A stretch of 64,000 nucleotides of DNA. Source: Limanda limanda. Lineage: Eukaryota > Chordata > Actinopteri > Pleuronectiformes > Pleuronectidae. Below, piece after piece: positions 23,092 through 48,135 of the stretch. The notes beneath the pieces were generated by a model that had not been told where the DNA came from, did not search any database, and saw only the letters and a list, made by a program, of their open reading frames with translations. The position numbers and the translations under genes are program-made. The stretch lies in assembly GCF_963576545.1 (NCBI RefSeq), contig NC_083644.1, forward strand, positions 23,573,893-23,637,892. Direction: 5' to 3'. The number at the start of each line of letters is the position of its first letter. Position 1 is the stretch's first letter.

Positions 23092-24628
23092 CTGTAGGGG
23101 GAAGGGACTGTTAACTATACACCAGATAAAACCTTGCTTCTTTTGTTTGATCGTCCATGACAGTCACCTGGTTTCAGGATATTCAATTTTGGACATTTTA
23201 GACAATGTAAAACTATCAAATTCAAGGGAATTTGCTCACGTGAAGGAGATTATTGTGTTTGCAGTGATATCTGCTGCCTTGACTACGTTAAGATGATTGA
23301 AAAAGACAGTTAAGTTGATTGATTAAGGTTTATTTATCAATTTCAGTATCAGTCTTAATGGTGTGACCCTCATCTCTTTAATTATAGATACATATATATA
23401 TTAATATATGGTTTTTATTATTGTAAAAGTTTACATTTCTTTGGAACTATTGTGGATGACTATGATGATGAGGAACTTCTTAGGTATGAGGGATAACCTT
23501 TGCATGATGTGATCAGTTTGTCATTTATATATATATGCTGGTTCATATGCATATATATATGCTGATCACAGAGGTAATGCTGTTATGATTAAATAAAACT
23601 GGAGAACAGCCATACCATTTTGGGTAGACAATTATAAAGCACTTTTATTTTATATATAAAATTAAACCTAAAAACTCAAACCTTTTGATTGCAAACACGT
23701 GCTGTGACTGGATTTATATGAAAAAAAATATTAATAACTTAAATGTATTTAAATAACTGAAAAATATGTGTTTTGCAGTGTCAGCTGTCACCACTGAGTG
23801 GCAGTGATGTGTCATGTTTTACAGTTCCAACCACTGCTGCATCTCAAACAAGGAAGATGCAGTGCTGTGTGTGGGAAAGGGATAAAGAAGAAGGCTTCAC
23901 AGAAGACTTTTCCTTTAAGGTTCACACGCTGTATTTATGGTAAAAAGACATTAGGAGGAATTAGGTTTCATCCATGTCAACAAGGTAGAATAACAAACCC
24001 CACAGACAAGAATGTTTCTATAAAACAGCATAAAGAAATATCATGTATGAGACAAACTTGAATATACACAGAAAAATGTGCAATGTGATAGTTTTTTTGT
24101 GATATCTTCATTGTTTTGTGGTTTATGTATAAAAAAAATACTAAAGTTGTCAGAATATTATTTCTGTGAGGATATTTTCATCTACACTTAACATCTTGTA
24201 AACTGAAGCTTGGAGTTTGTATCAAAAGGGCCTATTAGACTAATTCAGAGGATGGAAAGGGGTTTGTAGTGAATTAGAATAAGACATGAGCAAAATAAGC
24301 ACACATCTTTAACCTATAATGCTCAATTTAAGTGAAAGAAAGTTCAAAACTGAAATTAAGCATTTTCCATTTTCAATAGCAGCCACACTATTCCTCCACC
24401 TGCTGACTTTCAGCAAGACATCTTGAGGCCAGGGACACCTGTCACTGTTGACCTCTGACCCCCTGCTACAGCTCTGCTCTGTGGACACTTGAGATGCCCT
24501 CTGACACAGTATGGAAGACGCATGTACACACACACACAAACACACACACACATGGAGATAGACCTAATTGCATTACCTGCAATAATGCAATACACAGAAG
24601 GACAGGTGCAGCCATAGATTAAATCTGG

Positions 24629-24633
<5 letters not shown>
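23092..24633. other. Region possibly holding upstream exons of the unidentified minus-strand gene
   Basis: Mostly AT-rich. Minus-strand splice-like sites occur (acceptor TTTATCCCTTTCCCACACACAG around 23868-23889; a possible start exon at 24577-24620 reading MAAPVLLCIALLQ and ending in CAG then GTAATG). I could not join them in phase, so none is called as a gene. Confidence 0.3.

Positions 24634-24720
<87 letters not shown>
24634..24720. repeat. (GT)n microsatellite
   Basis: About 43 uninterrupted GT units. Confidence 0.98.
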
Positions 24721-24721
<1 letters not shown>

Positions 24722-27700
24722 CTAACTGGCTATACTGTAGGCTGATATTCCCCTTGTTTGTCTGTTAAACAGCATCTAAATATGTCTGAGACCCCCGTGC
24801 TGCCTGACATTACACACAGTGCCCATGTGTGCCTTTGTGTGTGTGTGTGCCTGTGTGTGTGCCATTCATGTATTTGTGTGCAAATAAAGGGCCTATGGAG
24901 AGCAGAAGGCTGGAGGCTGTTATCTGCTCATGTGAATGTTTGCTGTTACAACAGAGCTCTGGCTTCTGTGCAACAACCAGAGGAAATTTACTCTGACATT
25001 AAGATAATACCATCTCCAAAGCCAGGAGGGCAGACAGATGTGATGTGGACACAGTCTCTGGAGGGCACTCGTGGGAATATTGGGAATGGGATTAGTGACA
25101 GAAGCACTAATCAGGAGAGCACTAAGACAAGGAAGACGGGATAAAGTTGATCAAACGCGAGGAAGGTTGTCAGAAAATTAAGACTGACCTTTTAAGTTAA
25201 CTATACTGCCAAATGGTCAGTGTGATGAGGAGAATTACAACCCTCCACACTTCTAATCTGATGTGAAGAGCGTAACAGATGTGACTGTCTGCCGTCAGTC
25301 CTCCGGCCTCGGAGAAACCAACCCACCTAATCTGTCCTGCACGCCTTCTGCAGTGGGCCATAAAATGCTAATATGTACCACTCTGATACCGACCTACTGC
25401 TCATCCAATCTCACAGAATAACAACAATCATAGATGGGCGGGGCCTTCTTGATTGGTTCTGTAGTAACAGTGGCTTAAAGTGGGGATGGTAGGTGTGAGC
25501 GCTGGTGACAAGCCCCAGTTTGGATAAGAGATAAGCTCATCTAGGCATCCACTCCCACAATGTGTGTCAATCTGTAAGCTCGGACGTAACATCGTTAGCG
25601 ACACCTCTGGCTGTGTGTCTGTTTGTGTGTGCGCATGTGTGTGTGTGAGCAAAATGTTTGCAGAAGCTTTATCAGTCAGCAACACAAAGAGCCATTCAGT
25701 GCCCGGTGAGACACGACAAAGGGGCAGTTTAGTGCAACAAAGGCACCTCGGTCCTGGAGGCCATGCCGGGTGGAAATCGGAACAAAACCCCTGCCATGAG
25801 TTGACATTAAATCTGCAGACTACCATGCAAAATTGAGACCTCAGGTACCTTGATGTCCACAAGCCTTAGTAGATATAAATAAAGGTGAAAGGTCAGTTCA
25901 CTCAAATTATAGAAACATGAAAAAAAAATTCAAAATGATCTGAAGTGGTATCTGGTCCCGCACTAGTACTGTCTGAGGTTTGGAGACATCAACGGACAAA
26001 TTGGAAACAATAATTCAGCACCTTGTGTACTCTGGATTATTCACCAACCTCATGTAGTTCCAATAAAAAGTGCCCACAGCAGAGGTCTTTTAATTCCAGA
26101 GCGATGGGGGCGATCATTCTGGAAAAGGCTGTTTCTGTTTAATTATGGTTTTATGCTGCGAGCAATACAAATTATATTCACCGTGTATACTGTGGAAGCA
26201 GACACACATTTCAGAACAGGGATGCATTCAGAACTATCTGCATAATGCTACCATAGATAAATGTAGAAAGCGTTTGGTAACTGGGGTGAACAGACCCTGT
26301 GATTAAAGACTGGTACAAATCTAAATGTCAGAGATTCTACGAATCTGATTTTATTATCCGAAGTGAGAAAACAGGCAGATGACACCACAGCCTGATGACA
26401 TCTGTGAAACCCGACCCCAGCGCTCAGTGGCACACAGGGGGCTTCTGTACACAGGTACTTCCTGTATGCGGAGATATGATTATAAGAGATGGAACACACC
26501 CCATCAATCCCAGAATAGAGTCATCAGATTTGATGGATAGGTCTGTTAGACAGGATGAGCTGATCAATAGCCTCCGCCCGGCCCTTCAAACACACACAGT
26601 GCCACTGAGAGAGGGAGAGGCCTCAGTCAAACACAGAGTAATCAAGCACACAAAAGGAAATGCAGATAACTTGTTGCTATGACGACTGCAGCTGCAGCAT
26701 GACAGCCATCCACTCTGACAGAGTTTTAAATAGAGGTGGCTTTACAAATACAGGGAAACTTGATAATGCTTTGCGGCAGGTGCTTCCTAATAACCACCAG
26801 TAGCAACATTACCAGTAACCTGGTTAAAATGGAGGCGCAGCTGCGGTTTTACCTCACACTCATCAATGTCATGCATCCACACGCATGACCAGATCATATG
26901 TTCAGGCTCATTTTGATATCCTCGTGTTTCTCGTGTATTTATTCATTGTGCGCACCACTACATGATCCAGAGCGCAGGGAAAGACAGAATCCAAAGGTAA
27001 AACTGAGTTTGGGTCAGTCTTTTTGGATAGATGTGTCACTTTCTGTATGTGTCAGGGCAGCTGGGAGTCAGGGAATGACACCCCCCTCTGTCCCCTGAAA
27101 CACCACCCCCGCCTCCACCACACCCACCCTGGCTGACCCCCCCTCCCCCAGCCCATCATCATCAGACACCAGCAGCTGGCAGCCTGCCCCATTTAACTCC
27201 CTCCAGCACTTACTGGGCCTGGCTAATCACTGGTGCTCAGCACCGAGCATGGCCACCACACCTGCCCCCTTACTGGTGGGACAGTCCCATCTGGGACCTT
27301 GTGATGGGGAATTTCTATTGGGGGGGGGGGTTCTTTACTTCCCAAAAACTGCTCAAGGCACTGCAAACAAGGGAAGAGAAAATCAAGACGTCAGTGATTG
27401 GGATCAGATTCTGTCAGTCATGAGATTCATGTTGTGTAAGAACATTGGGAATGTGATGTTGTGATCACCAAAACTTTAAGTACATAGAGGAAATATTTTG
27501 AAGCACTAATGAATATCTGTGAAACTACTGTAATGATAATGTATGTGATCCGAGGCCTTCCTGTGTACACACTTGGCTGTTCCCAGCAGCCATAACAACA
27601 AACCTTATAACATTTAGTCTCAATTAATCTCAAAGTTTTTGGCGAGATTTGTGAAATTACAATAGCTTTCATATCCAGGTTTTTAAAGCATTGTATAGGT

Positions 27701-28900
27701 GACAATGAAGGGCGGAAAGCTGCGTGGAGTTTGGGCTGAGATAAGCCATCTTCATTAGCAGAGCAGATGGTAGGTTGATCAGGCACATTGCTTTGCTACT
27801 CTGGTATCTGTCTTCCTCCTTAGAAACCACATTCACACACACACTGAGTGCAATGATTTAATCAGTTTAAGACTTGATAAAGAGAAATGAACCTTCAAAT
27901 GTTTATTTGATGCCGTAAAAAAGTACAAAAGAGGAATGAGACAATGGAATATAACTTGAACTGGGTCTTTTGAATGAATTCAAAACAAGAAAGTGAAACT
28001 GAGTTTGTAATTCCCAAGTTCCCAATTGATTGTTTTGTGTTTTTTGAAGTGAATAAAATATGTCTGCCATCACAGAGGAGAGTCAGTCTGAAACCATCTG
28101 TTGTTTTCCCTTTAGTCCTAAACCCAAATAAGCAGTCAGATGGTGACGTACTCACAACTCACACACACACAAACACAGCACTCCAATCCACGTTTATAAA
28201 ATAATTTGCCAGGAGCCACACAGGCCCGGTGCTGGTGGTGGCCATTCATGAGGCCGATCATATGGAAGGGCTGCTTGTCAGCTTTGAGTTGGGAGCAGGC
28301 AGATGAAGATTCATCTCCCCAGACAGGCGCTGACATAGAAAACTATATTTAGCTCTTGTCGTCCGTGCGTAAAGTGACGCTGGCGAAGACGCACGCACAC
28401 AGTATGATTGTGGACTGAATACTGATGCGCACCAGCAAACCGAACCACCACACTGTGTGCATCTTGAGATTGAATTATAAAAACGCCCGTTTGGATGAGA
28501 CATGATGACGACAAGATCTGCTCTGAGCAAGAAGTGAGCTGATTGTGAACCAATGAGGGACTCAAATTAAAGTCCCGTTGGATTTAGGCTCGTCTTTTAA
28601 TTCCAAATAAAATGCACTAACCATGCAATTTGGTGCAATAGAAAATATGAGGGGAAACGATGCATAATAACCGAAGGATTTCGCGCTGTGCACATGACTG
28701 ACTCATTTCCGAGCAGCAGGAATTTGATTGACATTAGTGTCCGGCTCCTGGTGGAGGCCTCCTGCACTTTATGAATAATGAAAGAATGACGTAAACAATG
28801 CGGTCCTCTCTGCAGCTCGAGGCGGACGCACCGGGGCGTGACGCGGCCGTGACGTCGCCGGAGCCGGGGATCTTTTAATCCACTGCCGCAGCAGCAGCAG
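24721..28900. other. Upstream flank of cpeb2, no gene seen
   Basis: Contains GT/CA-rich patches (24835-24862, 25618-25648) and a poly-G at 27320-27330. Stretches at about 26080-26180 and 26380-26870 are not obviously repetitive and could hold conserved non-coding elements. No exon with paired splice sites could be supported. Confidence 0.5.
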
Positions 28901-29302
28901 CAGCCGGTCACCGGAGGAGGGGGGGAGCACAGGACAGCGCAGGACCGGGGAATGGACCGAGGCTAGTCCCGCACAGCTCGGTGTTCAGATGGAGGATCAA
29001 ACCACCGGGTGAAAGCGACACGACACGACCGGGACGAGCCGACTCTTCTCCTCTCACAGGCCGGGCCCCCTCCTCTCTGTAGCCCGCAGCCTCTTCACAC
29101 TCACACACACACACACACACACAGACACACACAAACACACACACACACACACCCTCCTGTCACAGAGAAGCCTCATCCAGCTGACATTAAACGTTCATTG
29201 GTTTATCCCGAGAGGAGGGTTCGCTGTGTGGTTGGATCCCGGTCGGTCGGCCCCGTCCTGTCGGTTCGCGTTCGTCCTTCAGCTGCTGCGCATCAGCACA
29301 CC
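28780..29302 (+). promoter_or_regulatory. cpeb2: cpeb2 promoter and 5' UTR region (CpG-rich)
   Basis: CpG density rises sharply from about 28800 (CACCGGGGCGTGACGCGGCC) and stays high into the coding exon. A GC-rich CpG island without a TATA box fits the dispersed promoters of CPEB genes. CRE-like TGACG occurrences (about 28787 and 28850) are notable. The 5' UTR includes a CA microsatellite. The transcription start cannot be fixed. Confidence 0.55.
29098..29152. repeat. (CA)n microsatellite in the cpeb2 5' UTR region
   Basis: CA run interrupted by GA and AA steps, open in the cpeb2 frame but upstream of the chosen ATG. Confidence 0.9.
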
Positions 29303-41388
<12,086 letters not shown>

Positions 41389-44300
41389 AGGTGCAAGTGG
41401 TGACACGGTCAGAGGGAAGGGAAATGAAACACTGGCTAACAGGAAAAAAAAGAGCATCGCTCTGCCTCTCATGCTCTCCTAAGCTTTCAGTATAATTGAG
41501 TACTTAACACTACAGTATATACTCTATATATCTATATATCTTTTGTAGCAGCCAAACACCACAAGCCTCAGTTTTCACCAAAACCCCCCTCACATCTCAG
41601 GCTCCGACAACTCTACAACTCTTTTGTGGTACTTTCATCTTTTCTAAGAGGAGATTTAAAAAGAGATTGATTTTTGTAGGTTTTTTTATCATTATTATTT
41701 TTGTATGTGAGATTTGAAGTAGAAACGGGAATGTTTTTGCATGGGGCAGCTTGTCTGTCTGTTTGTCTGCTGCTAGCCCCCCCCCCACAGTGCGTCTAGT
41801 GCACACTTGTTTCTGGGAAAAACCTCAATTCTCTAATGTTGACGCCTGCCCCAGGTCATTAACCAAAGGTAGCAAAATTATAGGAAGCTTAAAATTTACA
41901 CATTTCTGCCGCAAAGCAAATGGTTGTTTTTTAACGTTGCCGTGGGCTCTTTCTTCTTGTTAAAGAGTTTATCAAAAAAAAAATATGTTTTTTTAATTTA
42001 TACACTCTCACAGATCAATAGAGTGATACCTCAAAATACAAAATCTGGTTTCTTCTGACTGTATTCAACATTTATACTTAACAAGCTATTTCAGAAGCTT
42101 TGCTGCTATATATACGTATATATGTATAGGTGTGTAGGAATAATATTTAATGCCATTTATAAATCTGAATCATGTTAAAGGAAATGCAGTATGCACTCAA
42201 ACACTAAGAGTTCAAGTGCATGTTATGCCACTAGGCATAGCTACACAACTAGCATGCAGGATAGAGGTGAGAGAAAGAAAATCACGGAGGAAAAAAAACT
42301 AATAATTAAAGAAATTATTAAGACAGTAGCATGACCATCTATTACAGAAGCCTAAGAGGGGAAAAAAATCAGACAAGCTTAATAACAAAAAAAACATATT
42401 TAAACTTGCATGCATTGATGTTTATCTGTTGTTTGATCCGTTTACATACTTATCGATACAAAAAGTGATATTGGCTCTACTGTAGATGCAATCATTTTGT
42501 GACATGGTGTCTTGTGTGGCGAAAAAAAAAACCCTGTGGAGAACAGAGTGGTGTTCAGTGGTTTGTGTATGTGTGTGGTCCCTGTGCCGTGTGACTGTTG
42601 TAAGTGTAGACTGAGGCTATGGTTTAGTTTCCTGCAGAAGTAGTGTAGGAGAAGTAAGACAGCGACTTGACTCTGCCTTCACCCTTCCCCGTCCTGTGTC
42701 TCCGTGCGGTTCCAAAGGTTTTATCTGACGCAGCGTCGCACAGGCAGACCAAATGTAGACTAAAGAGCTGGGTCCATTTGGGAGATTAAACTGGGAGAAG
42801 TGGGCCTGGGATGAAGGTTGGGTTAAAAAGTATCTTTTGAATTTGTTCGCTTCACTAAACTGCTCAAGTCCGTTGTGCTATGTGGCTGCAGCTCCATGAA
42901 TCTCCCAGGCCCAGTCGAAGTTTCTCCACAACTCCCCATCCAAGCTTTTATTACAAGGATGATGACACTTGGTCTTTTGGCGTGCTAGATATGAAACTCT
43001 CCTCTCTTTGTATCGTTCGTCTGTTCGATTTCCCGCCGTGACCCTTGAAGTACTCTTAAACAAACTATTTATGGACAATCTTTCTGTAAGGATGGTGGCC
43101 CAGCCGTCACTTAGGTACTGTACAAGTGTGTTGCTCTCATGTGGATGTGGTTTTTGTGTTTCATGCCCTTGTGTGTTCTCCTCGGTATCAAGTGTGTACT
43201 GTTACAAAACCTATGAAATTATTACTTGTAGTTGAGTCATACAATTTAATTTGTTCTTGTCAACTACTTACCCATCACTGGCCCTTCAGTATGTTTTTTA
43301 CAATATATATTATGCACTACTTTTCTATATACCCCCCTCATTTTTCTCCGTATTCACCCCCTGAAGTGATTTCAGTGCAGACGTGGATTCTCTGAGGCCT
43401 CCACCTATTTAGAATTCTAAAGATGATTTATTAAATTTTTATTTTTTCATGATTACTTATTTAAGATGTAGCGTGAAGCAGTGGTCTTAATTTATCTGTG
43501 TTCTGTATGAGTAGAGAAAGAATCCAATATTTTCTAATATATTAACTAATGTAGTCTTGGATGTTGTGAGGAGCGGGAGTCAGAAAGACTTCGCCGGCCA
43601 TGACGTAAATCACATGAACGTAAGAGATTCCCCCCCCCCCCGTGGCTTTAGTTCTCATGGTGTCCGACACGAACATGAATATCGTCACCTGTACTACTTG
43701 ACTTGTGCTGTTCTCGTGAGGTTCTATTTTCTATGTTGAACACTGTTACTTTGTTCTGCATGTGTCTTTGTTTTTGTAAAAATCATATTTATTTCACTAT
43801 TTTTGTAGACAAAAAAAATATTTGATTTTGATTGTATTTTTCTATTTAAATAGGACATTATACAATTTATTTCCCCCCTCCCCCCTAAGTGATAATTATA
43901 TCCAAAAGTTCTGTTAAAAGACAAGAATCATGACATTAGTAACGACAGCAGAGTTTTTGAGCGGATTCTTATTTTGATACACATGACACATGTTTCATTT
44001 GACGGAGGGAAACATGAAGGTTTTATCATATTCTTGGAAGACACTTGAGATTCTCCCCTGTTGCATCGAGGCCCCAGCTGCCTGTCCTCGTAGATGCTCT
44101 GAAACTTGAATATAACACATTTTGAAAGGCTGACTAACCTCGAATCTGTGTTGTGATGTGCAATACTGTTTCTAATGTTTGTATAAAAGTAAGAACTACA
44201 GTGTAAACCTTTTTAATGCAGATTTATTTTTTTCATTGCATATTTTGCAGATTTCTGATCCACAGTGTCATTTTTTACTGTCAGAAAAGATAAACCCCGT

Positions 44301-44812
44301 TTTTTCATTGCAACTATTTTTAAATCCAGATATCTTTGTACTGATGTAAATGATTGTAGTTATTTTGGATAGTGTTTTGCTAACAAAAGGAGAGACTTTT
44401 TCATGCATATTTCTATTTCATTTCATCTTGTTTTATCCCACGTTTTTATTTCGTTTAATAATAGCAGACTTTCTTGGAATACTTTTTCATATTTAAATGT
44501 CATTGGTCTTATTTTGTATTTTTATGTCGAAATACACTATATATAATTTTAAGATGCTAATTGCTAAGATATTATTTTGAGTTTAATTATTTTTAAAAGC
44601 TAAATATTTGTAATTTTATTGTTAAAGTGACTAATTTCTAAATCAGAGTTTGTGTATAGATTCACAAAAGTGGTTTATGAGGTGTTTGGATTGTAATTAT
44701 TACTGAATGGTTCTTTGATATGCAAAATGAATATCATGTTTATTTTTATTTTTGTTGGTTTTGTATTTAATGGGGTGTTGATTACGATCTTTGTTTTTTC
44801 TTTCACTTCCTG
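41389..44812 (+). other. cpeb2: cpeb2 3' UTR
   Basis: 3.4 kb between the stop codon and the AATAAA at 44813. It is AT-rich and free of recognisable transposons, as for other CPEB2-4 3' UTRs. At least twelve CPE-like UUUUAU or UUUUAAU motifs lie in it, the nearest (44744-44749) about 65 nt before the AATAAA. Several homopolymer runs and a C-run (43629-43641) occur. It contains no ORF of note. Confidence 0.75.
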
Positions 44813-44818
44813 AATAAA
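44813..44818 (+). terminator. cpeb2: cpeb2 polyadenylation signal
   Basis: AATAAA in the context CTGAATAAAGAC, followed within 30 nt by a TGTTTGG element and then sequence of different character. Confidence 0.8.
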
Positions 44819-45124
44819 GACCCATTCTGTTTGGACACAACATGGCTGCTCCTCATGTGATTTCTCTTTTTCTCGACTGGGCTGTGGCCTCCTCCCGCAG
44901 AGTGGGGAGACTTTAAATCAGCCATGCAGTATCTTCGCTGCATGGAGAAACACTGTGCTTATCATAATCTGACTTGTCCTGATTCATCATTTGTAGCATG
45001 CCCAATATTGCTGCAAAAACAGCACAACATTGCCTTTTGGGCTTTTTATGCTATGACCTCTTGTAGTAGTAACTTGATCACGCTGGAGCAATCTGTGACT
45101 CCTTAGATACATGTAGTACATGTA

Positions 45125-45365
45125 ATTAGGGTGGGTCATTGCCACAGGGTCAATGGTTTGATCCCAGTCTCCCCAAATTGGTGTGCCGAAGTGTCCAAGA
45201 CACTGAACCCCAAATCACTCCTGACGGCTGTCTGTGTGTGATTAATGGGTGGTACAGAAAATGCTGCACAGATGCACTGTGTGAATTTGTGTTTGAATGG
45301 CAAAACTGTTCTGTAATGTGCTTTGAGTTGTCATCAAGCTTTAGAAAACTATTATATAAGCGCAT
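45125..45365 (+). mobile_element. SINE-like dispersed fish repeat
   Basis: Has a tRNA-type B-box-like phrase GGTCAATGGTTTGATCCC, then GTGTCCAAGACACTGAACC, CCCAAATCACTCCTGACGGC, GTGTGAATTTGTGTTTGAAT, GTGCTTTGAGTTGTCATC and ATTATATAAGCGC. This order is that of a common teleost short repeat; the copy is degenerate and the A-box end is eroded. Confidence 0.65.
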
Positions 45366-47199
45366 GCATTGTTTGCTAATGTATATATCCTATTATCCAA
45401 AATTCCACTGAGGAGTGAAGAAACCCTGACAACTGTATGGGTCAGCAGAACCGTTCCTCTTTATTCTTATCTCTTACCCAGATATTTATTTAATCATAAC
45501 TAACTCTCACACCCAAACATCATCTTGGTCTCTGTGATACATTTTTGACTCACATCTACAAAGGTGACTCAACATACCCATGTGAGAGTCAGAAATAAGA
45601 TTAAAAGTCAATCAAATCACTTTTGGCGCCATCTAGGGATCAATGTCTGAAATACAATTGAGAACAACTCTGAGGTCAAATTGACTGAGAAATTACTTCT
45701 GGCATTTATTAATCTGACTTCTCATAACTCAATAGTGTCATTCTTCAAGTGCCAAGTTGCTGACATCTACACTAAATGTGTCATCTGGAAGGAGTCTTTA
45801 TCCATGACATAATGGGAGTTCACGCTGAATGCAAAACCAGTGTTCGCCTGGGGCAGAGCTGTTCGCCTTGGGGAGTGCATGAAGCAGAGGGAAGGGAGTG
45901 GATAAGGGCTTGGTGGGTGGGTGGAAGCAGGAAGGGTTGGATGGAGTGAAACAAGCCTGCTACTGCTGCTGCTGTTGTTGTTCCACTACAACACACTGTC
46001 ACTGACACCTGAGAGCACAGCAGAGAAAGGAACATGTCGATCGGGGACTCAAATCATCAAGTAAGCGACCCTAACCCGATCTGAGCAGATAGGAGGAATA
46101 CGCTCAGCAGTGATGAACAGCTACCAGGTGTGGGGTAAGAGAACTGGTTTGTTTTTTTGACTATCACACAACATCCTTCATTCACAAATGATGGACACCA
46201 CCACATTTTCAAGATTTGAAGTTTCTCTGTATGACTTCTATAACTTGAATACAAACCTGTCAGTCTGTCTGAGTGTTCCAATGTGTCTTATATACATTCA
46301 TGGCTTCTAAGTGTGTTTGTTTATCCAAACTTATTCACATTCTGTAGATGGTACACAATCACTTTTAAGGATTTAGACGTCTAAACAATCTCACTTCTTT
46401 TTCAAACTCTTACCACGATGAGGCTCAGGAATCATTGTGAGACTTATGTCTGACATGAATGAGAAACACCTTCACAGAGTCTGCTCATGTTCAGTGAAGC
46501 ACACAAATAAAAGTGTTTCATTATGCCTGAATAATCTGCCTGGTTCAATAAGAACCAGTGTTTTTAGAGAAATTTTCAATGGGACATTAACGTCTCTATA
46601 TTTCCATCACCTCCTTTTTAAATATTTAGGGGTGTGTTTGTATATCTGTTTGTGTTTGCATACATTCACCATATGTCCTCATGCACACACACACATCAGG
46701 CATGTGTGAGTTTAAAGGAGTTCTTTTTTAACGATAGCCATTCGCTGACATCATTGCTGCAGAGTGGAACTGGCGGGCGGGGTTTCTCTCTCGCAGGACC
46801 TCACACTGGCTCAGTGACCAGTTCATTACCCTGAAATCCAAAACACGATTGTTCTGTTCCGCTTGAACCAGTCGTGTTTGTGTGGGTGGGTGTGCAGGAG
46901 TGCTTGTGTCCGTCCTGTTTATCTCATCGTGTTTATTATCCCGTATTAGACACATATTTTGTCTGTTCTCCAGGCATCCTGCAGTTACAGACAAACCCAA
47001 TGTGTAATGACAAGGAGAGCATGTTGCAATGCTAAGACACACATGTTCCAAAGCCCCCTCCGACCAGAGCCAGCCAGCCAGCCAAGGAGCAGATGCAGGA
47101 CTTACATTCTCACGCCCACACGGGCAAATATGCAAAGAACAAGCATGTGTACTAATCCAATCGACAAATCTTTCTTCATGCTCAAACTCCTAAAAGAGA

Positions 47200-47663
47200 T
47201 TTGTCAAGAATGTGTCCATATTAAGGGTTTAATGTTCAATGGGGGTCTATACAGACTGTTGATGTCCAGTTTGTGTCCCTATCGAGTGTCTGATGTTGAT
47301 TATCTGTCCATATCAAGTGTTTGATGTTGATTATGTTTCCATATCGAGCATTTGATGTCCAGCATGTGTCCCTATGGAGTGTTTGATGTCCAATGTGTGT
47401 CAATATGGACTGTTAGATGTCCAGTATGTATCCCTATCAAGTGTTTGATGTGCAGGTTATGTTCATGTGGAATGCTACATGTCCAGTATGTGTCAATATC
47501 GAGTTTTTGATGTCCAGTTTATGTCTATATGGAATGTTTGATGTCCATAGTGTCTCAATATGAAGTCGGTGATGTCCAGTATTTGTTCATATCGAGTTTC
47601 TGATGACCAGTATGGGTTCCTGTGAAGTGTTTGATGCCCAGTATGTTTTCAAATGAGGTATGA
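47200..47663 (+). repeat. 31-bp-period minisatellite, about 15 units
   Basis: Unit beginning GATGTCCAGTATGTGTCCC and ending TATCGAGTGTTT. From 47261 to 47632 twelve consecutive units are each exactly 31 bp. One 31-bp and one 30-bp unit precede them, and a partial unit follows. Units differ from each other at many positions, but length is kept. See findings. Confidence 0.93.
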
Positions 47664-48135
47664 TGGTGTCTTTGTCTTTTTATAAGACAGCCACACATGA
47701 TTAGACCTCCTTTTGTGTAACATTAATGTGTAACAGCTCTCTCTGCTCATGCTTGCTTCACAATTAGGCTCCCCTAACAGGGATTGTGTTGGATGTTGTG
47801 TCATGACTTAGGAATGTTTGGCAAAAAAAGAAGACTTGGAACAGAGATAAAGAATTTCATTAAAGGTCTCTCACGTGCAATTTAGCTGTGGATGAGAACA
47901 TCAGCATGTAAGACTTATTCAAACAGCTATTGGTTCTCATTACAAAAATAACATCTGGCCTCATGCTGTACTTTTCAACATCACTAAGATTTATTTTTAC
48001 AGCATTGTGAGAACTGATAACATGATCTCACCTCTTTTCAGAACCTGTTAGTGGGGCTGGCAATATTTTCCAAAAGACAAATCAGAAGTTGGTAGAATTC
48101 TCTTGAAATTGTTGTTTTTATTCACAGATTCGAAG

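Larger units (their letters stand above)
44835..48127. other. cpeb2 - c1qtnf7 intergenic and c1qtnf7 5' region
   Basis: Contains a SINE-like repeat (45125-45365) and a minisatellite (47200-47663), described separately. A possible non-coding 5' exon of c1qtnf7 ends at 46059, where TCATCAA is followed by GTAAGCGA. Its ATG (46034) would be out of frame with the CTRP7 start, that is, an upstream ORF. Otherwise nothing recognised. Confidence 0.4.

Noticed and set aside
23798..24061. 87-residue plus-strand ORF
   Set aside because: No homology, splice or promoter support; composition like random AT-rich sequence.
24758..25144. 128-residue plus-strand ORF next to the GT array
   Set aside because: Begins in low-complexity sequence (VCLCVCVCLCVC) and shows no recognisable domain.
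45150..45175. tRNA gene (B-box-like GGTCAATGGTTTGATCCC)
   Set aside because: No cloverleaf, anticodon arm or 3' acceptor pairing; part of a SINE-like repeat.
47200..47663. CRISPR-like array
   Set aside because: Vertebrate DNA, no alternation of identical repeats with unique spacers, and no cas genes; it is a minisatellite.
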